A DNA stretch of 64,000 nucleotides, taken from NCBI GenBank assembly GCA_015499985.1, contig JAAAUF010000048.1, positions 20,954-84,953 of the forward strand, read 5' to 3'. The position numbers were made by a program, and so were the translations under genes. This document shows, piece after piece, positions 23,021 to 34,540 of the stretch. The stretch is from Haplosporangium gracile. Taxonomy: Eukaryota; Mortierellomycota; Mortierellomycetes; Mortierellales; Mortierellaceae. The notes beneath the pieces were generated by a model that ran no database searches, had not been told where the DNA came from, and saw nothing but the letters and a program-made list of their open reading frames with translations. Each line of letters begins with the position of its first letter. Position 1 is the first letter of the stretch.

Positions 23021-26000
23021 TGTTGTGGGTGGATTGGAGCGAGGATAGATGTGTGTGGTTGATGGAAGTAGTGAAGTATGACAGGGAGATGCGCGGATGT
23101 AGGTGGGGGAGAATGTGAATAGATGATGTCGCTTTCAAGGAACGGAGGAGGGAAGGGGGATGTGAGTGAAGATGATGAAGAAAAAGAGGCGCAAGACAGG
23201 GCAGGGATAGAGACAAGAGGCAGGGACAGGGCCAAAGTCCGTTAGTAGGAAAATCTCAGTCTTTTTTTTTTCCCCCTTCTGACCACAACAGGTAATAAAA
23301 TGAAAAACAATGAGAGCACTGACGAAGAAGAGATCCATATGGAGCAGGCACACAAATAACAATGGGCATATTTTTTCCATGCATCTATCGTGAATACAAC
23401 AATGGTTGACTTTTCGAAAGAGGAACGAGACTATCCAAAGAAGGCATCAACGAACCGAGGTGCGGGGATTCATAGCTAATCGCGATCACTGATCAAGTGT
23501 TCAAATTCTCGCGTTTATCAACTCATCATCAACTCCAAACGCGTGCCTATCCTAACTTTCTTATTTCTCGCCTGTCAAGATGGCTACCCAGACGTCGTTT
23601 ACTCCGCGTCTGCGGACACTTCCTGATTAACTCCAACAACAAACATGTTGATACTCCCAGGTTTCCTTGGTTATGTCCTCACCAATGCCCAGCCGGGGCA
23701 AAAGGGGTTGCTCAGATATCAGGCACAAGAATATTTGCTAGCTAGAAAGCTTCGAGAGGTTGCGGCAATAGGCATGGGAAGAGGGAAGAAGGACAGAGCA
23801 AAAGAAACAAACAAAACGATATGAAAGTGTTTGCGATGTGTGCCCGCAGATCATACCTTGTTCAAAAAGAGCGTGTAACAAAAAAAATGTTGCGGTCGCA
23901 ACATATATGTATTTCTGGCAATCGCTCTCAAAACCAAAGCAGAGAAAGGCGATCATGGGAACTTCAATCTTAAGCTGCTTAATACTGAGGGTCTGGTAGT
24001 CAAGGGCGTGACTGGTCTGAGCTTGACGCACCAGAAGCTGCTGGTCAATGCGGAGCTGCTGGTTGCACTCTGAGCTCATAAGGGCGACAGATCGGATGTG
24101 AAGGAGTAGGAGTAGTCCTGCGACTTGATGCGCTTGAGGAGACCCGAGTAAGAAAACACAGTGAACCAAGAATAGAAATAAATCTTGTTTGTGTTTATTA
24201 TCAACCTCTTACAAAAAATACTTTCTCTCCTCCTGCCCTAATTCCAATGTTGAGCAATCTGCTTACCCGTTGGAAGTAAGAAGCTACCTGCTTGTCACAT
24301 AGAGGCCCAGCCAGTACTGTAAGCTTTTTTCTTTCGAACTTGACCTCCTCGCTCTAACGCCAAAAACCTTGACGAGAATATCTCTATGACATTACGCATC
24401 CACTCCGAGTACTACAGTTGGGGCTTATACGTTGCATAATGGGTGGTGTGGCTTCTGCTCATTCATCGAGCAGAGATACAAACGTCCTTGTTGGGAAGAA
24501 TTATTATTTTTGAACAAATGTTCATGCTTTACTATTATTTTTTTTTTTGTAGTAGAAAAATCAGGCCTCAATGTAATCCTATGTCTCTCGTGTATTTACG
24601 TTACAGGACCAATTACCTCAAAACGCTCCACGCAGGGTCAAAGTCGCACTGTTGTCCGATTTACAGTGACTATATGCCTCTCGTATCAGCGACCAAAATA
24701 ACCTGCAATCCTCAAGATAACGCCTATCTCTCAAGCAAACACACGCGTGCTCCGAAAAAGCAAAAAGTGAATACAAAAAGGTTGGAAAATCAGGGCGAGA
24801 AAAAGAGGAGGGAGAGAAGAAGAGACAGATCTAGGCCGGTTTTCAGCTTGCGCAATGAGCGCATCGATAACGTGAGAAAAAAAGAGTCGCCAATCGCGTA
24901 AAATGAGACGGGCTGAAGGTAGGAGAGGCGAGAATGAAAAGCTTGTTTACCCGTTCATTTTTTCGGACGTGACGAAATAAATGTTTTTGTTGTCGAACAG
25001 GAACAAAACAAAGCGGCAAAGAAGAATGGCGCTATTCTTGTTCAGCAGTATGATATTGAGTTTAGGGATATGATCTGGCACTCTGTTCTTGATATTGTCG
25101 TTGGAGGGAATTGTATGTGTTGTCCTGGGTGCGAAGTTGCGATACGTATCAAAGACCTCATCCCTCAAAGAAATCATGAGCATATCATTGCGGGAAACCA
25201 ATTACAACAACACTCTTTGTTAATAGCTCACGGTGGGTTCTTCGTCCTCAATCAACTCACCTTGTTGAACAGTGGAATGGAGCAAGGAAGTAAGAAAGGA
25301 AAGTTACTTGAGGACAAATGAAACGCAAGAAAAAGATGAAGAGGTGAAAATATTTTTCGCCCTTGTTTGTTCGAGATCCCTGGCCTTTTTAAATGGCCCC
25401 AGTCTTTTCTCGCCCTGTGTGGTTTATGTCTTTTCCTTTTGCTTGTTCTCACTTGTGAAGAATGCCCTCGTTGACCATATACAAAGAAAAAAAGTAGCCA
25501 CTGGGATACCATTGACTTAGGCAACAAGAGGGAATGAGAAAGAGGGAGAAGTGGCAATATCGCACAATCGCTCAAGGGGACTTTCAAGTTTTTCGTCTTC
25601 TTTGTTCCACAATCTTCCATGATCCAGTGCTTGCATGAACAAAAAGAAGAATCGGCTTCAGATCTCACGGAGTCGCTTTGATATTGTTGCGTTTGTGTAC
25701 GTGTAGGTACACGTTGTCTCTGTGCACTGGAATGACAACAAAGACAAATGGGCAGCAGAACTTGTTTACCGTGCGTATGTGATGACGGGTTTCTTGTAAG
25801 AACGAGAAGAGAAAGGAAGAGCGAGAATGGAGGAGGCAAGCTGGAAAGGAGGAGGAGGAGTGCACTGATTTTTTCCCCCCATTCCCCTCGATGGTAAGCG
25901 AGCGAGAAAGATAAAAGAGAAGGACCAATTGGGCACTTAGGGTTTTTCCTTTTCCTCTTCCTCGCTGTCTCTCGCTCTCTCTCTCTCCTCTTTTGCGACT

Positions 26001-27685
26001 GTGCTCCTTCCTCCAGGCCATTGACCATCATCCTCCTCTCCCCTTTTAGAAAGCAATTGACTCATCATCGACAATCCTAACAAAGCGCGAAAAAAAGAGT
26101 GCACTCGCAGTTGTAAAAAAACGAGTTTGCTGTCTGGCCAGAACAAGGAAGAAGGCCACAGAAAATGACAAAGTTGTATTGCTTCCCCAATGGAGTGCTC
26201 TGATTGGGCAAGTAGGCCATGTTTATTATTTCATCGTCCTCGATCCCCGTTCCCTTCCCTTCTCCTTTCCCTCTGTCGGCCTCCCACTCCCACTGCCCAT
26301 CCCACTCTGACAACTTTTTCCGCTCCCCCCGACCGCATTCTCCCCAGACCTATCCTCTCTTGTCTTGGGTCTTCTTTCTCGTTTTTTTAATGCCATCTTT
26401 TCTTACCTTATTTCCCTTCCATCTTTCCTTCCCTCCTTCTTTCCTCATAAAACAACTTTCAACGCTCCTATTCATATTCATCATACTCATATCAAAACCG
26501 TGGCTCGTCTCTTTTTCTTTATTTCTTCACTCCCCTCGGTCCTTCTTGCAATTGTCAATGTCATCTTTGTAGTCGCCACTCAACCCGAGTATCCTTCGCT
26601 TCCACGGCCACTCTGTCCTTTCCCACACCAATCAAATCCTTCTTTTCTTTCTTCTTTGTTGTTCAAAACAGCTCCATCCACTTTTCCCGCTCAATCTCAT
26701 CCTCTTCACGAAAAAAAAAAAGCTGTACGACCCGAGGGCAAATCACAGACTAAGCGATCAGACGAAACCGACAGAGCAAATAAAGCAAGGGATAGAAAAC
26801 CAGGGACACTAACGACTGGTAAGTGCCATGTTGTCATCCTTACACACCTTCCTTCCTCACTCTTCATCTATCCTCTTGTCCTTCTTCTCTGCTTTGATTC
26901 TGCTGGAACCCTCCCGCACAAACGCAAAATAACACGCCCGTTGACGATCGCTCTTCTCTTCTCTTCTCTCCCTTTCTCTTCTATACCTTACATGGTTACT
27001 GCCCTTTTGTTTTCTCGTCCTACTTCCATCCTCCCCTTTGGGTCATTCAAAGGAAGATTACATCAACCTTCCTAGGCCAACTCCCCCCTCCCTCCCGCTC
27101 TCTCTCTTCATTCCTTTTCTTCCACGCGCCCTCGTGTGTGTGTGCGTATGAGAGAGAATAGAATTATCGGTTAGACTGACTGTATGTAATGATAGAGACC
27201 CGGGACCCTAATATATATGTGTGGGTGAGAGTGAGTGAGAGAATGAGTGAGTGTGGGTACGAGTACAACTGCGAGTTCAAGTGCTGTGCATACTGCCTGA
27301 CAGAGTGCGAGCGAGTGTGTATGAGTGAGTGCATGAGCGAGTGAGTGCGAGTACCATGTATGAGAGTGAGAGGGAGAGGAGGTGAGAGAGTCCTACCTTC
27401 AGCCGTCGATCCTTCAGCAAATCGTGTCCCTCATGTGTTCACATATGCTGACCATGCCCCCTCCTGCTTGCGACACTACCGGAACAATAGGAACCAGCTC
27501 TCTCCCAGTACACTCAGCCATCATCCTTAACAAACAACAAACAACAAATAACAAAGCAGCAACAGGTCCACAACCAAACAAGCCTAGCAAACAATAATAA
27601 CAACAGCAGCAGCAGCAGCAGCAACAACAATACAATCCGTATCAAATTGTAACCTTGGTCTGCACTGTACAGGGCCAACACAATC
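23021..27685. other. Divergent intergenic region and long leader
   Basis: 4.7 kb between the divergent monooxygenase and leucine-rich-protein genes. Two isolated minus-strand segments look faintly coding (about 23960-24100, RIDQQLLVRQAQTSHALDYQ; and 24990-25200), but neither has a convincing start, splice chain or homologue. From 26230 to 27080 the plus strand is mostly C/T and probably belongs to the promoter or leader of the downstream gene. A good splice donor (ACTG/GTAAGTG, GT at 26819) could open a 5' untranslated intron. 27130-27385 is rich in GAGTGA-like units. Confidence 0.45.
27130..27385. repeat. Degenerate GAGTGA/GTGAGA tract
   Basis: Irregular repetition of GAGTGAGTGAGA, GTGTGTATGAGTGAG and similar units over about 250 nt, with no fixed period. 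A CAG/CAA run follows at 27600-27630 ahead of the start of the next gene. Confidence 0.6.
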
Positions 27686-30600
27686 ATGGGCGATAGGATG
27701 ATGCAGCCAGTCCAGAGCCCTACTACTCCTTCTTCCTCTGCTACTTTCTCAAGCGAGTTTATCCGTACGCTGCCCAGCTCAGTTGGACTCCTTGCAACCG
27801 CAGGAGGAGTCGCTGCCGTCTCTGCTCCTTCTCGTCCTCACTCTCATCCACCTGCCCTTTCATCGCCTGAAAGTTTCGTGATAAGAAACCTCAAGAAGCG
27901 CATGAATCGTCTCGATCTCAATGTTCAAACCCCTTCCTCGCCCTCTTGTAATCCTCTTACAGCTGCTTCTGCTGATACTGGGTCTAGAACTGGTCCGTAC
28001 GGTGGAGGTACGACAGCAGCGACTGCTACCCCTGCCGCTGCAGCAGCCGTAGCCGCAGCTTTAACAGCGGCCATCACGCCGCCCACATCGAGGCCTTCGG
28101 CTCACAGCAACTACCGCGACACCAAATACGACAACAGCAGCAGTAGCAAGAAGAGCTCGAGGCGACACAAGAAGGATCGCAACTGGAAGTACGGACAACC
28201 AGCAACACTTGCTCCTCTTTCTCACCCTTCTACTTCATCCTTGCACCACTCCTTTCACCGCTCTCACCACCATGGACAAGATGGAACTGGAGGAGGAGGA
28301 GAAGAAGGAGGCGGAAGAACCCGGCATCGTGAAAGTGGCATCGTAAGTGGGCATGGCAATAGCTTGGTTGCAGGAGGTGTAGAAGGAGGAGGTAATCCAG
28401 AAGGTTCCATTGGTGGTCGGAGAGCAACAGAAAAGGGGATAGGTGGCGTTTATGGTGGCGGAGAAATAGTAGGTGGCGAAGGAGGGACAATGGCAGAAGC
28501 GACAACAGCTATTGGCAGCGATGGTGGAGGAGAACTAGGAAACAATGGGAATGGTGGGAATGTAATCAGTGCGGGTGGTGGTGGAGGGGGAGGAAGAGAA
28601 GGACGAAGGAGGAAAAAGAACGAAAAGGAGAGCGGAGGCACTCGACGGAAGAGGACAACCAGCGTTAACAGTCAACACATCACCATCACCCACAACCTTG
28701 GTGGCAATAAGAACATTGGCCAGGCTGGCTGGATACCATCGGGCGTAGGGGGTAAAGGCAGTGATGGGAGCCTGGGTGACGAGGAATACCAATGGGGACC
28801 GGCGAGGACTGAGACTGGAACTGGAATGGGTGCTACTGGTGGAGAGGTCGGCTACTCTTGTTCTTCTTCGATGGCAGGAATACAGGGACCGGGATCCAGT
28901 CCTGGGCTGCAGTACCAACATCACCAGGATTATCAGCCACTGTCACAGCATCATCACGCTTACCAGCAACAACAGCACCAGCAGAACTACTACGAACAGC
29001 TCCACCAGTACCTTCACCAGCAGCACCAGCAATATCGGAAGAACCAACAAGTGCGCCCGTCAGCTAATATGTATCCGGAACAACATTATGCACAGCAGCA
29101 CCAGGGACAGCAGCAACAGCAAGGTGGACCTGGGGCTCCAGACAAGGCAATCCGGAGCTCGTTCCCGCAGGGGATTAAGACGCACACATTGCAGCCGACC
29201 CAATTGACCCATTTGACGTTGCTACGATACGAGTTCCTGCTGAACGAGTTCGTCGAGATGATGCGCCTCCTGCCGGCACTGCAGGTCCTCGATCTCGACA
29301 TCGTCTCTGTCTCAATCTGCTCCTGTGGGACGTTTTCTCATCCTTATGCCCGTCATCATCCTCAACAACAACAGCAGCAAAGTTCCCACCATCATCGTCA
29401 GTCCCACCCTCGCCACAACCAGTCCTTTCATAATGGACCCCAGAGCCAGTCACCCTATCAGCAGCCCCAGGATCCGTGCCCAGGACATCATTTCCGCTCT
29501 AGTTCGTATACAGAGACACCCTACTCATGGCACTCGTCCCAGAACGATAACAGTGACGACATGGATGTCGACTATGAAGAGAGCAACCCACCCTCCGCTG
29601 CGACTCTCTGTAGCCAATGCATCCGCAAGGAAGCACTATTCCGTTGCAATGAAGGCACCTCGACAGCAACTGCAGGACCACAGGATCAGTTCCCAACAGT
29701 ACGATCGTTGACATTCCGAGGGATAGTCATTGTCCCTGATCTCATTGCCCTGCTCCCCAACCTCGAGACACTGGCCTTTGAAGAGATACGGTACAAGACC
29801 CCCCCGGCCACGACTAGACCACCCTCTGTTCCGGGCGATGCATTCTTCCATGGATCGGCTTACACTCGGGCTCACAGTCGGATGTGTAACAGTCAGAGTC
29901 AGGGCGAATTTGGAAGCAGCAGTTTCTACACGGACAGCAGCGACGATAGTCTGGACGCGACGACGAGTCTGAGTTTAGAAGCAGGTCTAACGGGTCCGCC
30001 CTCGCGACAGTCGGTCATGATCTCGGAACTGGCCCTGATGCTCAAGAACCATTGCCCACTGCTGACCCGGTTGGTGTTGAACGAGCCCCTCCTGGTCGAA
30101 GACCTGTCTCGCGAGCAACCACGGCTGCAAAATACCTCATTGTCCTCTTCCTCAATTGGTTCAAGACCACCCCCCGGTTCGAGTCCGAGGCATATCTATC
30201 CTATGAACTACCAGCAGCTACCTTCTAGTGTAAGTCGAGTCCAGGACCAATTGGCTCTGCTACTGCAGGTGATCCCTCGTCTCAAGCAGTTTGTGGTCCA
30301 CAGTTGGGTCCTTGCCAAGTGCCCACAGCTTCTGGATACACTGTTGGAATACCACCATCCGCACCTTGTGTCGTTCCAGATTCTGGATGACAGCCAGGAT
30401 ATGTTACGTCACCCTTCCATCCAGAATCCGAATGCCACCCCCAACTTGTCACACGAGCCGCAACCCCATGCGTTCTACTCGACGCAAGACATTTACGACC
30501 AACGGAGCCCGCATCAACAACAGCAGCTCTATGAGCAGCAAGGTCATCAGTACCATTCGACTTTTGTTTCTTTTGGCTCAGAGTCACCAGCCTTGCAACA

Positions 30601-31576
30601 GCAGCAGCAGCAGCAGCAGCAGTACGGCCACCCAGAAGTCCAGCATCAGCAGACCATGCTCCGTCTCCAAGCAAGCAGCTTCCGAATTTTCGAGTCCTGC
30701 CCCAACCTGCAGATCTTTGAATCCAAGATTCCTCTTCCTCTCCAACAGCTAATCGGATCTGTCCCTCGATGGGCATGCGGGTCCGAGATAACGGTTCTCT
30801 GGTTGGAGATCCAAGAGCTGACGGGTAACTCTGGTCTGGATCCGGAAGAAGAAGAAGTGATGCAGATGTTTGTGAGAAGTCTATTCAAGGGATCCCGGTC
30901 CAACCTTGCGTCGTCGTCGCCTCCTAAGGAGGTAACTAGTAGTGAGAGTGGCGAGGGTGGTTCATCCAGACTCACGAGTGTCTCGCCCTCACCTCCTCCT
31001 ACCACAGGTGCAAAAAAAGCAACAGACATTGTTTCCAATGAATCGAGTTCGTGTGCTGCTGTTGGCGACAAGGCTTCTGCCCCTGCCGCTGCCGGATTTG
31101 GATCGCATTTGTTGGAAGTTGGGTCACCAGGAGCGGAGTCGTCCATTTTGGGAGTGGCGGCTGCTGCTACAACTGGTGATGGAGTAACCTTTCCGTCTCC
31201 CTCGCTCCCTTCAAGTCATGGTGTTCCGTCGAGTACGGATGCATGGACAAGCCAAGGCACTCAACCGATCTTGTCAGTTCTAGCTGTCAATGTAACACCA
31301 TCCCCAGTGACAGGAGTAGGAGCAGGAATAGCATCAGGATGGAACAAACCCTTACTCCCGCCTCCACCACCGCTTGCCTTCACATCACCGGCCACGATTT
31401 CGTCGACCACGGGCGGAGGTGCCTCGTATGCATCTGGGACTTGCCACATCGAGGGAATCGAGCGATTGGTGGCGCTCCAGTTCCTGGTTGAGCACCAGTT
31501 GGTCTACTTGCCCAAACTGGACCGGCTGCTAATGGGAAACCGTGTATACACTATCCCTACCCGGGACGCCCTGTGA
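27686..31576 (+). CDS. Leucine-rich-repeat-like low-complexity protein
   Basis: Single exon, 1296 residues. I do not recognise the protein as a named gene. It alternates disordered and folded parts: Ala-rich at about residues 108-133, Gly-rich 199-309, Gln/His-rich 408-482, 562-598 and 971-988. Between them are segments with the irregular Leu pattern of ribonuclease-inhibitor-like repeats, such as LTHLTLLRYEFLLNEFVEMM followed by LPALQVLDLDIV (about 501-545), VRSLTFRGIVIVPDLIALLP with LPNLETLAFEEI (about 671-704), CPLLTRLVLNEPLL (about 790-805), IPRLKQFVVHSWVLAKCPQLL (about 863-885) and CPNLQIFESKIPLP (about 1005-1018). A last Leu-rich block closes the protein. Early-diverging fungi have many F-box/LRR proteins of this texture, but no F-box is visible here. 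A binding or adaptor role is inference. Its codon pattern and length make it clearly a gene. Confidence 0.8.
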   Translation: MGDRMMQPVQSPTTPSSSATFSSEFIRTLPSSVGLLATAGGVAAVSAPSRPHSHPPALSSPESFVIRNLKKRMNRLDLNVQTPSSPSCNPLTAASADTGSRTGPYGGGTTAATATPAAAAAVAAALTAAITPPTSRPSAHSNYRDTKYDNSSSSKKSSRRHKKDRNWKYGQPATLAPLSHPSTSSLHHSFHRSHHHGQDGTGGGGEEGGGRTRHRESGIVSGHGNSLVAGGVEGGGNPEGSIGGRRATEKGIGGVYGGGEIVGGEGGTMAEATTAIGSDGGGELGNNGNGGNVISAGGGGGGGREGRRRKKNEKESGGTRRKRTTSVNSQHITITHNLGGNKNIGQAGWIPSGVGGKGSDGSLGDEEYQWGPARTETGTGMGATGGEVGYSCSSSMAGIQGPGSSPGLQYQHHQDYQPLSQHHHAYQQQQHQQNYYEQLHQYLHQQHQQYRKNQQVRPSANMYPEQHYAQQHQGQQQQQGGPGAPDKAIRSSFPQGIKTHTLQPTQLTHLTLLRYEFLLNEFVEMMRLLPALQVLDLDIVSVSICSCGTFSHPYARHHPQQQQQQSSHHHRQSHPRHNQSFHNGPQSQSPYQQPQDPCPGHHFRSSSYTETPYSWHSSQNDNSDDMDVDYEESNPPSAATLCSQCIRKEALFRCNEGTSTATAGPQDQFPTVRSLTFRGIVIVPDLIALLPNLETLAFEEIRYKTPPATTRPPSVPGDAFFHGSAYTRAHSRMCNSQSQGEFGSSSFYTDSSDDSLDATTSLSLEAGLTGPPSRQSVMISELALMLKNHCPLLTRLVLNEPLLVEDLSREQPRLQNTSLSSSSIGSRPPPGSSPRHIYPMNYQQLPSSVSRVQDQLALLLQVIPRLKQFVVHSWVLAKCPQLLDTLLEYHHPHLVSFQILDDSQDMLRHPSIQNPNATPNLSHEPQPHAFYSTQDIYDQRSPHQQQQLYEQQGHQYHSTFVSFGSESPALQQQQQQQQQYGHPEVQHQQTMLRLQASSFRIFESCPNLQIFESKIPLPLQQLIGSVPRWACGSEITVLWLEIQELTGNSGLDPEEEEVMQMFVRSLFKGSRSNLASSSPPKEVTSSESGEGGSSRLTSVSPSPPPTTGAKKATDIVSNESSSCAAVGDKASAPAAAGFGSHLLEVGSPGAESSILGVAAAATTGDGVTFPSPSLPSSHGVPSSTDAWTSQGTQPILSVLAVNVTPSPVTGVGAGIASGWNKPLLPPPPPLAFTSPATISSTTGGGASYASGTCHIEGIERLVALQFLVEHQLVYLPKLDRLLMGNRVYTIPTRDAL

Positions 31577-32896
31577 GATATGTGTTACAAAAGAGAGCTA
31601 TTGTTCGTAGCTATGACTTTTACTATTTTTTTTCCACGAGTTTATGTACATGAACAAACCAAGCAAATGAAAAACACGAACTATATACGAATAAACCAAA
31701 AAAAAATAACATATACTTTTCCTCGTAAACCTTTACCCACCCCAACAACGGACAAAGACAAGCGATCTAGCATTCCTCTCTTCTTTCCTTCTCCACACTT
31801 ATCCACTCTTCTTGTTCCTATCTCTTCGTTGCTTCCCACTTTTTCGTTGTTGTGCTCCGTGGAGCTGTTCATTATTTTCTCCGTGAGTGTAACAAGAGGG
31901 AGATAAGATAGAACACTGGCACAAAATAGGCAAAGTACTCCAACTGGGGTAACCAGTTTTTGTCTGTCTCTTCATTCTGTCATAGTGAGCTGAAAGCGGA
32001 GAACACATTTTTCTCTGTCGTTGTTGCAAAAGAAGGGAAGAAGAGAAGACAAAGAGCGAGCGGAAGAAATAATAGGGGAAAGAAGAGAGGATGAGAGACA
32101 CGAGACCAGTCCACAGACAAAACGGCGGATACAGCAGTAGCAACGAAGGCCGAGAAAAGGTGAGGGGAAACGAAGTGGAAGTAGGGGATTCAATCTTTCA
32201 ACTCCTTCGATATTTTTTTTTTGTCGTCCAGAATGTTATTCCGTGGACACTGAAGTCAAGTACTAAGCATAGATCCACTAACATTCGTTGGGTCAACAAG
32301 TTAGCGACAAGAAAAAAAAAAAAAAAAAAAAAGCGAAGCAAGGACCCACTTCTCCGCATTTTTCAAAAGTGGTGCTCTCACCCTTTTTCACCCTCTCATT
32401 CTTTTCCAAACTATCGAAGCATTTAACTGGTTTGGGCTTTGGTTGTTTGTCGGTCTGTCTGTCTATCTGTCTGTTTGCCTGTCGTCCGTTGTTGTTGGTA
32501 TTCCCCACCCTGGGAAAGTAGCCACTTATGCCCGGTTGTGTGCACCCATTGGGCGACTTTTGTATCTCCGATAAAGAACAAGCAAAAAGGACTTCATTTT
32601 TAAATTTAGAGCAAAGGAGAGGACTGGAAAGAGGAAAAAGGAAAGAGGAGAGACAGGAGAGAAGGAAAGATCAAGTGATTACGTTGAGGTGCGTATTCGT
32701 TGGTGTGATTTGTTTTTTGTGGAAAGAAGAAAGGAGAGGGCACCGCACGATCAGCATGGATGACCAAGATGATAAAACATAACCCCAACGCAACCCTCGT
32801 TTCTCCACCCCCTTCCATGGATCCACTTTTCATATCTTTCTGATAGATAACCGAGGTTGCTCCTCTTTTAGTGTTTGCTTTGTTGTATTTGTGTTT

Positions 32897-32910
32897 GGGG
32901 GGGGGGGGGG
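32897..32910. repeat. G14 homopolymer
   Basis: Fourteen G in a row on the plus strand, the longest G or C run noticed in the window. Confidence 0.95.
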
Positions 32911-34295
32911 TTGTTACACACATAAACAATCCGTGGACATTACAAACGGGTAAAGAAAACAACAATGACGATCCCCTGTCTGTCCAGAGGGTGTGGGTGT
33001 TGCTATAAACTGATCGATCTATGTCTCCCTTCTATTCCACGCCTTCCTTCTTGCTCAAGGTTTTTTTTCCGCTTGTGAGACAAACAACAAAAAGATCCAA
33101 CCTAACCTAAACGCAACAACAGCAGGAAAGGGAGATCGGTCCAAGAATGGGGTGGGTAGGTTATAAAAGAAGCGTTGCCGATCTTCTTTGTTTGTATGGC
33201 ACCACAAGGTTGTGGAATATTGCTCTATATGGTGTAGAAGTGCCTCTCTCTACCTTTGGTACCACCATCCACCACTTACTCACTCCTTATGTCCTGCAAG
33301 TGAGTTTGTTCGAACAAAAAAAGCTTAGTTGTCACTCCGGTTTTTTCTTATGAGGGGTTGGCTATTAGCGGCAGTCGAGTAAGAGACATTCGATCCAAGC
33401 GTGGCGTACGATAGTAGTGGTACCAAAAAACCAGAATACTTTGTCTCATCGACCTCTTTTAGCGTCCTCCTCTGCTCGCTTTTTTACCTTTGGTGTAATA
33501 AAAAAAAAAAAATGGAAGCGGGCATCGAAATTACTGTGGATCGAACATAAGAAAGAGGCTGAAAGGCAAGGGGCGATTTTCAGGTTTCTGTCTTTGTACA
33601 TCCTAAAATGGTCCTTCACCCCGAAGCAGGGGTGTCTTGATGTTGCTGTCGTTGCTGTTGTTGTAGTGAACGGCGGAGAGAGTATACAAGTAGTAGCACA
33701 ATTGTAACTGCGACATGCTCACCTCTTTTTGCAAGCTTTGATCGAATAAAAAGATTGGCATTTGCAAGAAAGTCTAATGCTGCTGCTGGGAAAGAATAAA
33801 AAATTTTCATGTGAGTATAGACCCCAGGTTGAAGAATTACAAGTGAATGGGCGCCGGCCACCATCACTGCTACCACAGGGGCCAAAAAGTAAACAACTCG
33901 AGTAATAAATATGAGAGAGAGACCTTGCCAATGGCGAGGTTGCAGCGGATATTTTGAGAGGCAGCCAGACAGCCAGATAGTTATACAATAAACAGGGGGA
34001 GTCCAGATAACAATTGGCTTTGAGGGACCGGGGAGTTCAGGGCTGGAGTTGAATCAACGCGTCATTTGATTGGCTGGCATGGAGAATGAGGGGACATATA
34101 TGATGAGCTCTTAACGGTAGTTATGTCAATGTAAAGAAAGAAGACAAGAACAGAACGGCAATTCATTATTATGTATATTTGATACTATTGAGTATGAGAA
34201 AGGACTAGCGGATGTCCACCCCTGGATGTACTTTTTCTTGTGGTCTGTCTTGGTATTTGCGGGGATGAACATCTCCTGGGTTCATTCTTTAAGAG

Positions 34296-34302
34296 TATAT
34301 AG
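34296..34302 (+). promoter_or_regulatory. Possible TATA element, CNT carrier 1
   Basis: TATATAG about 240 nt before the start codon, followed by a pyrimidine-rich leader. Motif and position only. Confidence 0.35.
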
Positions 34303-34540
34303 TTGCGAACAAAATGAATATATATTCGTCTGTTTCTCTTGTTGTTTGTCCATTGTCCGCATTCCCCCTCCCACACTCTATCAACCAATTCCATCCTTTC
34401 TCCCATCCTCCTTTTCATCCGCACATCATTCTCCTTTACCCTTCCTTCCTTCTTCCCTTCCTTTACACCTTCCTCTCCCACACACTATTTCATCATCATA
34501 ACGACCTCCTCCGCCTCTTAACAATCCACCAAAAAAAAAA

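Larger units (their letters stand above)
31577..34540. other. Intergenic region before CNT carrier 1
   Basis: No gene supported. Contains an A-run near 32311-32330, a G14 run at 32897-32910, and a C/T-rich stretch from 34360 to 34520 that forms the leader of CNT carrier 1. Open frames here are short and low in complexity. Confidence 0.5.

Noticed and set aside
26365..27075. 236-codon plus-strand open frame before the LRR-like gene
   Set aside because: The translation is Phe/Leu/Ser/Pro-rich throughout because the DNA is C/T-rich; no domain and no codon bias. It is better explained as leader or promoter sequence.
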